From positions 124,001 to 188,000 of the forward strand of contig PHBP01000005.1 in the NCBI GenBank assembly GCA_002842035.1: 64,000 nt of DNA. Direction: 5' to 3'. Below are positions 37,057 to 44,430 of the stretch, piece after piece. A model generated the notes under the pieces. The model made no database searches and was not told the origin of the DNA. It saw nothing but the letters and a program-made list of their open reading frames with translations. A program made the position numbers and the translations under genes. This stretch comes from Candidatus Cloacimonetes bacterium HGW-Cloacimonetes-2 (GTDB lineage Bacteria > Cloacimonadota > Cloacimonadia > Cloacimonadales > Cloacimonadaceae). Position 1 is the stretch's first letter, and each line of letters begins with the position of its first letter.

Positions 37057-37348
37057 ATGGCTGATCAAACCAATTGCGGAGCTTCGGAAAGCTCCGATAC
37101 GTTCGATTACCAAGCCTCGGAAAGCTCTGGCAGCTCAGCTAAGGCACCGGGAATCTCCAGACGAATATGAGGCTTATGCCCAAAGGCTCAAGGGGGGGGA
37201 TAAGATTGAAGACGTCATCTTTTCCAAAGAAAGCGGAGCTGTCTTGAGCGTTGCAGTAAAATGGATTCCTGCCTACACGAATCACCAAAGCATGCGCTTT
37301 GCTGATTCGTTCGCAGGAATGACGGAGAGGGGTCGGGCTATGAGGTAG
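37057..37348 (+). pseudogene. broken small reading frame, unknown
   Basis: An ATG at 37057 has a good ribosome site (aaggag, 37045-37050) but its frame stops after 37 codons at 37170. The +1 frame is open from 37058 to 37345 and reads like real protein: a basic start (KPIAELRKAPIRSITKPRKA) followed by ESPDEYEAYAQRLKGGDKIE and DVIFSKESGAVLSVAVK. This suggests a small gene with an early one-base frameshift. Its last third (from 37264) is the inverted 60-bp repeat, so the natural end was probably replaced by insertion. I do not recognise the product; a genuine 37-residue peptide in the first frame is the alternative. Confidence 0.4.
37264..37323 (-). repeat. 60-bp REP-like palindromic element, copy C (inverted)
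   Basis: Exact-length reverse-complement copy of the 36101-36160 element, beginning gattcctgcctacacgaatc and ending caggaatgac; it forms the end of the broken reading frame. Confidence 0.8.
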
Positions 37349-37617
37349 GATGGCAGGAATCATGGCATGGGGTTGAAAAAAAACCTATCCAGTTCAAACC
37401 AATCCACAGGAATGACAGAGAAGTTCAGGACTTGGCTATTTCTATGCACAATGCGCAGCTAATCACTACTAACTTACTAACTGATTAACTATTAACTGCG
37501 CTCTGCGTTCTGCGCAGCTCTAACTGCCCAACTACTAACCACTTACTGTGCGAAGCACACAGCGCAGCACAAAAAAGTTTGCAGGAAAAGAATATTGTCA
37601 TGATATAGATAATTACA

Positions 37618-37678
37618 GCAATTGGCACGGCAATTGCATCCAATTTTACTCTGCTATTCGTTTGGAATAGAGTAAAAT
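37618..37678. promoter_or_regulatory. two palindromes in the leader of the PqqD/ATP-grasp operon
   Basis: GCAATTG (37618-37624) and CAATTGC (37631-37637) form a 7-bp inverted repeat around gcacgg. Close behind, ATTTTACTC-tgc-TATTC (37643-37659) pairs with GAATAGAGTAAAAT (37665-37678). The second palindrome ends 37 bases before the ATG of the first gene. They are candidate operators or an mRNA hairpin for the seven-gene operon. A weak TTGCAG - 17 - GATATA lies just upstream (37579-37607). Confidence 0.45.
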
Positions 37679-37715
37679 ACGGCTTATATTATCCGTGATG
37701 ATTCCGGGAGGAAAG

Positions 37716-37964
37716 ATGGAAACAAGCAAGCTGCAAAACCTTGCAATGAATGACAATGGCTTTGTATTTGACCCCAATTCGGGTTACAGCTATACAAGTA
37801 ATGAAACAGGCATCTTCATTATGAAGCTGCTGGCTCAGGGCAAGGACAAGGTACAGATCCTTGAGGCTATCCAAAACGAATATGAGATTTCCGAAGATCA
37901 CTTCAGCAGCGATTTTGACCACTATCTCCTGATGCTGGAAGCTCTGGACTTGGTGGAACTCTGA
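37716..37964 (+). CDS. PqqD-like peptide-recognition (RRE) protein
   Basis: 82 residues from the ATG at 37716, which has gggagg at good spacing; the upstream GTG is rejected. The sequence follows the PqqD pattern: FVFDPNSGYSYTSNETGIFI (first beta strands and Gly-Thr/Asn-x-T-G turn), then MKLLAQGKDKVQILEAIQNE (helix), EYEISEDHF and DHYLLMLEALDLVEL (helix ending in the typical L-x-x-L-x-L). PqqD-like domains bind leader peptides of RiPPs. There is no phosphopantetheine DSL motif, so it is not an acyl carrier protein. Its stop overlaps the ATP-grasp start (TGATG). No obvious precursor peptide gene is adjacent; the decarboxylase N-terminus may be the partner. Confidence 0.8.
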   Translation: METSKLQNLAMNDNGFVFDPNSGYSYTSNETGIFIMKLLAQGKDKVQILEAIQNEYEISEDHFSSDFDHYLLMLEALDLVEL

Positions 37965-39025
37965 TGGCAAATCCTGATCTTAGTAAACTGGCGATCACCA
38001 TAGCCGTTACAGGGCTCAAAACAGGCGATAACCCCCAGCCGGGCGTACCGGTAATCCGCAGCATCCGTGCGGCGGGATTTGGCGGGAAGATCATCGGCCT
38101 GGTCTATGATTCCCTGGAATCCGGCATCTATTTGGATGGTCTCGTGGATGAAGTTTATCAGATGCCCTATCCCTCCGCCGGAGCAGAAGCTTTTCTTGCC
38201 CGGATGGAGTATATTAACGGAAAATGCCCAATCGATGTAGTGATCCCCACTCTGGACGCCGAAGTAATCCTCTATATCAGGCTGCAGGACGAGCTTGAAC
38301 GCTTGGGAATCCACACCTTTCTCCCCACCGAGTCGTGCTTTCTATTGAGAGACAAGACCAAGCTCGGCACATTCTTCCCGCCCAAGGGAGTTTCTGTGCC
38401 GGAGACATCTCTGATCAGCGATGCGTCGCAGATTTTGTCCGTCAAAGATCAGTTTCCGATGATGATCAAAGGAAAGTATTACGAGGCTTACAAGGCAAAT
38501 AGTCCGGAAGAGGCCTTTAAGTATTTTTATGAGATACAGGAACGCTGGGGACTGCCGATCATCCTGCAAAAACTGGTGCCAGGTGATGAGTATAATATTG
38601 TCATCGTTGGAGATGGCGAAGGCGGAATGCTGGGAATGGTGCCGCAGAAAAAGCTGGTAATTACCGATAAAGGCAAAGGCTTTGGCGGAGTAGTGGTAAA
38701 GAACCCCGAGCTGGACGATTTTGCCGCCAAAGTCATCAGTATCCTCAAGTGGCGCGGTCCCTGCGAACTGGAAGTAATGCGCGGTTTCGACGGAGTATAT
38801 TATCTGATCGAGATCAATCCGCGCTTCCCTGCCTGGGTGCGTTTGGCGGAAGGTTCTGGCCAAAATCAGCCTGCAGCAGTGGTACTCAAAGCTTTGGGGA
38901 TGGATGTGGATCCTTTGCCCCAATGCAAATCCGGCACGTTGTTTATCCGTCACGCAGAGGATATCATCACGGATATCTCGGTGATGGGAGAGATCTCGGC
39001 AAAAAGTGAATTGATCAGAAGGTAA
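37964..39025 (+). CDS. ATP-grasp ligase (carbamoyl-phosphate-synthase-like)
   Basis: 353 residues. The N-terminal Rossmann-like part (LAITIAVTGLKTGDNPQPG, IDVVIPTLDAE) precedes the ATP-grasp fold: KTKLGTFF, FPMMIKGKYYEAYKANSPEE, IILQKLVPGDEYNIVIVGDG and the metal-binding ELEVMRGFDGVYYLIEINPRFPAW with E..N.R. ATP-grasp enzymes join a carboxylate to an amine or thiol through an acyl phosphate. Substrate unknown. It lies between the PqqD-like protein and the PLP decarboxylase with overlap or a one-base gap, so the three form one functional unit. Confidence 0.88.
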   Translation: MANPDLSKLAITIAVTGLKTGDNPQPGVPVIRSIRAAGFGGKIIGLVYDSLESGIYLDGLVDEVYQMPYPSAGAEAFLARMEYINGKCPIDVVIPTLDAEVILYIRLQDELERLGIHTFLPTESCFLLRDKTKLGTFFPPKGVSVPETSLISDASQILSVKDQFPMMIKGKYYEAYKANSPEEAFKYFYEIQERWGLPIILQKLVPGDEYNIVIVGDGEGGMLGMVPQKKLVITDKGKGFGGVVVKNPELDDFAAKVISILKWRGPCELEVMRGFDGVYYLIEINPRFPAWVRLAEGSGQNQPAAVVLKALGMDVDPLPQCKSGTLFIRHAEDIITDISVMGEISAKSELIRR

Positions 39026-39026
39026 T

Positions 39027-40376
39027 ATGAAGAAGACTTATGTAGCACCAAACATCGAGCGCAATAGCGCAGGTAATATGAATAAATACGGCGCAAAGAG
39101 CGTCGTAAGACACCAGGATCAGATCGAGGGAGTAGCAATCAACGATTTGGTGAGCAAATTCGGCTCGCCTCTGATCGTGCTCTCCGAAAGCCAGATGCGA
39201 AAGAGATACCGCCGTCTCCAGGACGTGATGCAAATGCACTATCCCAAGGTGGAACAAGCCTGGAGCTACAAGACAAACTATCTTGGCGCAGTCTGCAGCA
39301 TCTTTCATCAGGAAGGTGCCAGGGCGGAAGTGGTCTCCGGAATGGAGTATCAGATGGCTCGCAGATTGGGCATCGCTGGCAAAGATATTATCTTTAATGG
39401 ACCTGGTAAGCGTCCGGACGAGCTTAAAGCAGCCATCCTGGATAACGCACTGATCCACATAGATCATCTTGATGAGCTTTATCTGCTTGAGAAGCTTGCC
39501 AAAGAATTGGATAGCCGTCCCAACGTCGCGATCCGTGTTAATATGGATACGGGGATTAGTCCGCAGTGGAGCCGATTTGGCTTTAACTATGAGAATGGCG
39601 AAGCTATGCGGGCAATACAGCGTCTATTGGCTGGCAAGGCGATGAATCTCAAGGGCTTGCATACACATATCGGCACCTTTATTCTGGATGCCAATGCATA
39701 TTATTGGGCTGCCAGATCTCTCCTGGATCTGGCGACCAAGATCGAGGCGGAACACGGGATAGTATTGGAGTACATTGATTTGGGCGGTGGTTTTGCCTCG
39801 CAGAACACTCTGCACGCTCAGTACACACCCGGGGAATTTGCCTCGCCATCCTTTGATCAATACGCTGCCGCAATCGGAGCAGCTTTTAACGAATCGCACT
39901 TTGTAAGCCAGTATCTGCCGCTTTTGATTCTGGAAACAGGACGTGCAATGGTTGATGAGGCAGGTTATCTGATCTCCAGTGTCCTGGGCAAGAAGAATCT
40001 GCCTACCGGAGAACGTGCTGTGATCCTCGATGCAGGTGTCAATACGACTATCACAGCCTGGTGGTACAAGCTCAAGGTTACACCCACCCGCAGCTTCCCC
40101 GGTGCTTATCAGAATACTGTCTTTTACGGTCCGCTCTGTATGAATATCGACGTGATGCGTTATGCCCTGCCTTTCCCGGATCTGCATACGGGCGACAAGG
40201 TGTTGATCACGCCGGTGGGTGCTTATAACAACACACAATGGATGCAGTTTATCGAGTATCGTCCGCGGATCGTCTTGATCACCGAGACGGGCAAAGTGGA
40301 GCTCCTCAGGGAGCGGGAAGAGCTGGAAGACGTGATCTCCCGGGAACTAATACCGGAGCATCTCAGAAAGATCTGA
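39027..40376 (+). CDS. PLP-dependent decarboxylase of DAP/ornithine decarboxylase family (fold type III) with leader-like N-terminal tail
   Basis: 449 residues. Lys82 in AWSYKTNYLG is the PLP lysine; LKGLHTHIGT, YIDLGGGF, LETGRAMVDEAGYL and GPLCMNIDVM (active-site Cys of the other subunit) match DAP decarboxylase. VGAYNNTQWMQFIEYRPR is the C-terminal motif. Ahead of the enzyme lies a 35-residue tail with Y5-x-x-P8-x-I10, G16-x-M18-N19-K20-Y21-G22, which resembles the Y-x-x-P leader motif bound by PqqD-like domains in lasso and related RiPP systems. Substrate unknown: DAP, an acidic amino acid, or a carrier-bound amino acid are possible. The lysine-biosynthetic lysA role is less likely given the neighbours. 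Confidence 0.88.
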   Translation: MKKTYVAPNIERNSAGNMNKYGAKSVVRHQDQIEGVAINDLVSKFGSPLIVLSESQMRKRYRRLQDVMQMHYPKVEQAWSYKTNYLGAVCSIFHQEGARAEVVSGMEYQMARRLGIAGKDIIFNGPGKRPDELKAAILDNALIHIDHLDELYLLEKLAKELDSRPNVAIRVNMDTGISPQWSRFGFNYENGEAMRAIQRLLAGKAMNLKGLHTHIGTFILDANAYYWAARSLLDLATKIEAEHGIVLEYIDLGGGFASQNTLHAQYTPGEFASPSFDQYAAAIGAAFNESHFVSQYLPLLILETGRAMVDEAGYLISSVLGKKNLPTGERAVILDAGVNTTITAWWYKLKVTPTRSFPGAYQNTVFYGPLCMNIDVMRYALPFPDLHTGDKVLITPVGAYNNTQWMQFIEYRPRIVLITETGKVELLREREELEDVISRELIPEHLRKI

Positions 40377-42577
40377 TGAAGATAGCGCAAGCGCTTTGGT
40401 CTCTTCTAAAGGCAGTTCCGCACAGCTATTCCACTATTCTGTTTTCAGATAACCTGCTGGTGGGATTGGCTTTGATGGGACTTACCTTCATCTCGCCAAT
40501 CGTCGGTTTGGGAGGCTTGGCAGGCTTGCTGTTTGCGCTGGTCTTCTCGAGACTTTTGGGCTTTGAAGGCTGGGAATCTCAGGGCGGGATTATGGCTTTT
40601 AATAGCCTGCTGATCTCTCTGGCGATTGGATATTACTATCCATATAGCGGGATCGGCACGCTGTCCCTTCCCTTCTTTGGGCTGATTCTGACAGCTTCAT
40701 TGATAACAGTATTTCTCTATGCCGGAGTGAATTACCTTACTCAGTCGCTCTTTAAGATGCCCTCGATGAGCCTGGCTTTTTCGATTGCTGCACTCTTCTT
40801 TTGGTACTATATGGTGCGGAGTGGCTTGTTCACTGGATTGGACTTTCAAAAGCCTCTTATCTGGTCGCACTCGCTCAAGCTGAATTGGTTTTGGCAGGAT
40901 TACTTCCTGAGCCTGGGCAGCATCGTCTTTGTGCCGGATCTGATCGCAGGGATACTCTTGGCGATTGTGCTCTTTATGATCACCAGGATTGGTTTTATGC
41001 TTTCGCTGGTGGGTTGGACGATATGCTATATCCTCCTGCATTTCAGCAGTATCGGCAGCACCTACGGGATGTTTTTCCCGGGCTTCAATCTGATTCTGAT
41101 CAGTCTGGCAGTGGGCTCGGTCTTTCTAATTCCCGGTAAGAGCTCCTATCTCTTGGCGGCTTTTGCCACTCTGGCTGGTTTCCTGCTTGCTTACGCCCTC
41201 TCCGGTAAGTACTACTATTCCGATCTGATGGGCGGCAGACCCTCCTTTCTCTATCTGCCGATCTTTGCTTTCCCGGTTAATATCGTGGTGATCGGGCTGA
41301 TCTATGCGCTCAGACTGCGGGTTCATCAGAAGTCACCCATTATAAACGACTATGGCATCCTGCATCCGGAAAAGGCTTTGGAAGCATATCTCTCGCGCTA
41401 TCGCAGATTTTCCAGTGCCGGAATACCGCAGATCCATCTACCCGTGAATGGTGAATGGATTGTAACGCAGGGACATAACGGCGAGCATACGCACAAGAAA
41501 GATTGGGCGATGGCTTGGGACTTTGAGATAGTCGATGCAGCGGGTAAGAAGTACTCGGACAAAGAAACAGAACTGCGGGATTACTACTGCTATGGTAAGA
41601 CCGTCTATGCAGCTGCTGCAGGCTATATTGCCAAGGTTGTAAACAGCATCCCGGACAATCCGATTAGCGGGATCAATACTCAGGACAACTGGGGCAATTA
41701 CGTTACAATATCCCACGGTTACGGTTTTTATACGCTATATGCGCATCTCAAGGAAGGCTCTGTCAAACTGGCTGAGGGAGATTACATCAAACAAGGCGAG
41801 AAGATTGGTCAGGTGGGTAATTCAGGACGTTCACCGGTTCCGCATCTTCACTTTCAGGCACAGCTCGGCATTGATGCAGGCTCCAAGACCGTCTATAGCC
41901 ACATCATAAATTACAAAAAGGCAGATCAGGACGGCTATCAGAGCTTTGTCTCCAGTGGAGTGCCTTTAGAAGGCGAATTGATCTCTCCTTTGGTAGCGGA
42001 GAAGGATCTGGCACCCATACTCCAGCTTGGTTATGGACAGAAACAGAGCTTCAGCGTGCAGCAGGGGGGTAAAAGTTATATTGAGCACTGGAAGGTCGAT
42101 CTTGACCTGGCAGGTACACATAGTATCATCTCGGATCAGGGCAGTAATCTGGAGTTTTCGATCTACAACGGAATCTACAATTCCCTCAGCCTGCACGGAA
42201 GACGCAGGACTGCTTTGGCTGCTTTTGCTTATGCTGCCTCACGTCTGCCCTGGATCGAGAATCAGGGGCTGGTCTGGCAGGATGAACCGAGTCTTTCGGT
42301 CGTGATGAATCCCTTCTGGAAGAATCTGACTTTATTCCTGATACCTTTCTTCAAGCCAATCAGGGTGAGTTCCAGTTCCCGGATGAGCCCCGATAAGAGC
42401 ACTATAACCGTTACTACAATCACCAGGCTCAAAGCTCTGGGGATGCAGGTTTACAGCTATGAATCCAGCCTTGTTCTGGATCGCAAACACGGAATACGTT
42501 CCTTCAGCCTGTCTCAAGGAGCAAAACTCCTGATCAAAGCAGAACACATCGAAGCCAAGGAGGAAAACAATGCCTAA
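40376..42577 (+). CDS. urea-transporter-like channel fused to M23 metallopeptidase
   Basis: 733 residues from ATG 40376, overlapping the decarboxylase stop (TGATG); an ORF start at 40238 lies inside the previous gene. Residues about 15-310 are hydrophobic with the urea-transporter pattern: FSDNLLVGLALMGLTFISP, ESQGGIMAFNSLLISLAIGY, and repeats of the second half (LSFSIAALFFWYYMV-like). Residues about 340-520 are an M23/LytM domain: HTHKKDWAMAWDFEI (His and Asp ligands), DNWGNYVTISHGYGFYTLYAHL, GEKIGQVGNSG and PHLHFQ (HxH). A C-terminal beta domain follows. The channel would sit in the inner membrane with the peptidase in the periplasm acting on peptidoglycan cross-links or a peptide product. 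Confidence 0.85.
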   Translation: MKIAQALWSLLKAVPHSYSTILFSDNLLVGLALMGLTFISPIVGLGGLAGLLFALVFSRLLGFEGWESQGGIMAFNSLLISLAIGYYYPYSGIGTLSLPFFGLILTASLITVFLYAGVNYLTQSLFKMPSMSLAFSIAALFFWYYMVRSGLFTGLDFQKPLIWSHSLKLNWFWQDYFLSLGSIVFVPDLIAGILLAIVLFMITRIGFMLSLVGWTICYILLHFSSIGSTYGMFFPGFNLILISLAVGSVFLIPGKSSYLLAAFATLAGFLLAYALSGKYYYSDLMGGRPSFLYLPIFAFPVNIVVIGLIYALRLRVHQKSPIINDYGILHPEKALEAYLSRYRRFSSAGIPQIHLPVNGEWIVTQGHNGEHTHKKDWAMAWDFEIVDAAGKKYSDKETELRDYYCYGKTVYAAAAGYIAKVVNSIPDNPISGINTQDNWGNYVTISHGYGFYTLYAHLKEGSVKLAEGDYIKQGEKIGQVGNSGRSPVPHLHFQAQLGIDAGSKTVYSHIINYKKADQDGYQSFVSSGVPLEGELISPLVAEKDLAPILQLGYGQKQSFSVQQGGKSYIEHWKVDLDLAGTHSIISDQGSNLEFSIYNGIYNSLSLHGRRRTALAAFAYAASRLPWIENQGLVWQDEPSLSVVMNPFWKNLTLFLIPFFKPIRVSSSSRMSPDKSTITVTTITRLKALGMQVYSYESSLVLDRKHGIRSFSLSQGAKLLIKAEHIEAKEENNA

Positions 42578-43169
42578 GTATCTACTGATGCTCGTAATAA
42601 GCCTACTAATGTGTAACTTGGCAGCTCAGACCGCCAGCATCCAGGAATCCTATCTGGCTGAAGCACGAGGCGACTATCAAAACGCTCTGCGTATTATGCA
42701 AAGCCTCTCTTCCGGGGAACCAAACGACACCTTTTACCAGATGCGCAAGGCATGGCTGAACTACCTGCTGGGCTCCTATCAGGAAGCCTTGGCAGACTAT
42801 CAGGCGGCAGCCAACAAACTAAACCACCTCGATGCCCACTTGGGAGAGATCAATTGCTATCTTGCACTGGGAAACTGGGATCAAGCCAAGGTTGTTGCAG
42901 ATCGGTTGCTCCAGGTTCACGCCCAAAACCCGACTCTGCTCTCCAAAGCCGCTTACGCCCTTTATATGAAGCGTGACTATGCAGGAGCAGCAAGCTACTT
43001 TGAGCGAATCATCAGCATCTATCCCTGGGACTTTGAAAACCTCGGCTACCTGGTAAACAACCTCTATCTGGCAGGCAGAGTCGAAGATGCCCGTGCTGCT
43101 TATCAAGCGCTGAAGAAATACTATCCACAAAGCCAGATCGTTATAGACTACCGGGATTTACTGGACTAA
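42570..43169 (+). CDS. periplasmic TPR protein
   Basis: 199 residues with aaggagg before the ATG and a signal peptide (MPKYLLMLVISLLMCNLAAQ). About four TPR units follow (YLAEARGDYQNALRIMQSL, WLNYLLGSYQEALADYQAA, ALYMKRDYAGAASYFERI, NLYLAGRVEDARAAYQAL). TPRs mediate protein contacts. Its start overlaps the urea-transporter/M23 gene by eight bases, and the next gene starts four bases after its stop, so it works with them in the envelope. Confidence 0.88.
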   Translation: MPKYLLMLVISLLMCNLAAQTASIQESYLAEARGDYQNALRIMQSLSSGEPNDTFYQMRKAWLNYLLGSYQEALADYQAAANKLNHLDAHLGEINCYLALGNWDQAKVVADRLLQVHAQNPTLLSKAAYALYMKRDYAGAASYFERIISIYPWDFENLGYLVNNLYLAGRVEDARAAYQALKKYYPQSQIVIDYRDLLD

Positions 43170-43173
43170 ACTC

Positions 43174-44430
43174 TTGAGATACACCGCGCTAATTCTCTTT
43201 ATCCTGCTGGTTTCCGCTCTCTCTGCTCAGGCAGGGATCTACGACCAGCAGATCAGGGAATTGCGCCTGACTATTGCTCAGAATCCGGTTGATACCGCCA
43301 GCCGGATGTCACTGGGCTATTTACTGATGCTTTCCGAGGACTACCCGGGAGCTTACAATCAGTATGACACTGTCTTCAGACAAGATAGCCTCAGCGTTGA
43401 TGCTGCTTCTGGTAAGCTTTGGGCTCTCAATGCCCAGGGCTTGTTCCGGCGCACCATCTCTGAATCACAGCCTTTGGCCACAGCTTTCACCGGGCACGCA
43501 CCCATCTCCAATCACCGGGCTTATGCTTTATCGCAGGTGGGATTGCATCAGCAGTCCCGTTACTACTATGCCCAAGCTCACCGATTCTCCCGTGATCAAC
43601 AAAGCTCGGCAATAGCCAGGGAAGGCTTGGCTTGGGATTATCTCGCCTTGGGAGACCGCTATAAAGCTCTGCGCTATTCCTTAAAAGATGATACAGACTT
43701 TAGGACAGCTTTCCGCAAGCCCAAGCTCGCTATCACTTTGAACTACAACCTTTCCAATGCAGATATGCAATCCCTGGGGCTGCAAAGCTCAATTCAGAGC
43801 GGATTGTATCGCCTTAGCCTCGAGGCTGATGAACTACTGATCTCGGGTGAACACTTCCGCTATTCCGCCGGACTGGGACTGGATGTTTCAAACCCATTCG
43901 GGCAAACCAGCTTTGCTTACACTTACCTGGATGGCGAAGACGCAAGAGTCTATCCCGCATCTCATTACTCGCTCTCCCAGGAAGCTCCTGTCTATATCAA
44001 ATATCTCTCGCTTGTGCCAAAGATCAGTGCTCATCTGGGCAATTTTGAACGTTTCGATACTTACCAGGGCGATTTGAGCCTCAGTTTGCGCTATTCACCG
44101 GTCTCTGCAGGCATTAGCTATTCCAAGCTCTATCAGGATAGCGACCCGATCGATTCAGACCGCTCTTGGGATATCCTCAGCCTGGTTACAAGCCTCAAGA
44201 TCGCAGGCAGATACGTCGTTTCCGCATACTACACACAAGGCGATCAAGCCTGGTGGGTCAATCCTTACGGAGCAATCACGGACGACTTCAATTCTGTGGA
44301 CGAATCCCTTGCTCTCTCCCTTTGGGCTCCCTTTGGAAAGCACCTGGGATTATTGTTATACCATCAAATTGGACTTTTAGATGAAGAATACAGGCATTTC
44401 TCCAGCCTATCGTTTACTTACACTTTGTAG
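43174..44430 (+). CDS. TPR plus outer-membrane beta-barrel protein
   Basis: 418 residues from a TTG start directly before the signal peptide (RYTALILFILLVSALSAQA). Residues 20-180 form TPR repeats (LRLTIAQNPVDTASRMSLGY, LALGDRYKALRYSL). Residues about 190-418 show alternating polar/hydrophobic strands (LAITLNYNLS, RYSAGLGLDVSNPF, AYTYLDGEDARVYPAS, SAGISYSKLYQDS, VVSAYYTQGDQAWW) and end in LSFTYTL, like an outer-membrane barrel. The layout is similar to PgaA or YaiO-type TPR-barrel exporters of polysaccharide. Its 3' end overlaps the lipoprotein gene by 50 bases. Confidence 0.8.
   Translation: MRYTALILFILLVSALSAQAGIYDQQIRELRLTIAQNPVDTASRMSLGYLLMLSEDYPGAYNQYDTVFRQDSLSVDAASGKLWALNAQGLFRRTISESQPLATAFTGHAPISNHRAYALSQVGLHQQSRYYYAQAHRFSRDQQSSAIAREGLAWDYLALGDRYKALRYSLKDDTDFRTAFRKPKLAITLNYNLSNADMQSLGLQSSIQSGLYRLSLEADELLISGEHFRYSAGLGLDVSNPFGQTSFAYTYLDGEDARVYPASHYSLSQEAPVYIKYLSLVPKISAHLGNFERFDTYQGDLSLSLRYSPVSAGISYSKLYQDSDPIDSDRSWDILSLVTSLKIAGRYVVSAYYTQGDQAWWVNPYGAITDDFNSVDESLALSLWAPFGKHLGLLLYHQIGLLDEEYRHFSSLSFTYTL

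Larger units (their letters stand above)
35971..37570. repeat. 1.6-kb non-coding repeat island bounded by inverted repeats
   Basis: The left arm (35971-36076) holds runs of agttaatagttaa-type units and then gctgcgctgcgtgcttcgca, cagttagaagttagcag and gagctgcgcattgt. A direct second copy lies at 36390-36514. The right arm (37446-37570) carries the same blocks as reverse complement. Inside lie the 60-bp palindromic elements, two tandem 105-bp units, a 200-bp nested hairpin, one 52-bp repeat copy and a broken reading frame. No intact gene is supported between bamA and the PqqD-like gene. Confidence 0.8.

Noticed and set aside
37057-37170. 37-residue peptide as RiPP precursor for the PqqD-like protein
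   Set aside because: It lacks a Y-x-x-P leader motif, lies 550 bp upstream inside the repeat island, and the +1 frame has better coding character. Kept only as an alternative.
35922-37694. Small ORFs in the repeat island (for example 36229-36420)
   Set aside because: They are built from inverted-repeat arms and have no ribosome sites or family likeness.
37716-37964. Acyl carrier protein instead of PqqD-like
   Set aside because: No DSL-type Ser motif is present and the strand-turn-helix pattern fits PqqD.
40238-40375. Longer start for the urea-channel/M23 gene
   Set aside because: The extra 46 residues fully overlap the decarboxylase 3' end, are of low-complexity frame-shadow type, and the ATG at 40376 gives a TGATG coupling.
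39027-40376. Plain lysA for lysine biosynthesis
   Set aside because: The leader-like tail, the ATP-grasp and PqqD-like neighbours and the urea-channel/M23 gene do not fit a lysine operon, though free DAP as substrate cannot be excluded.
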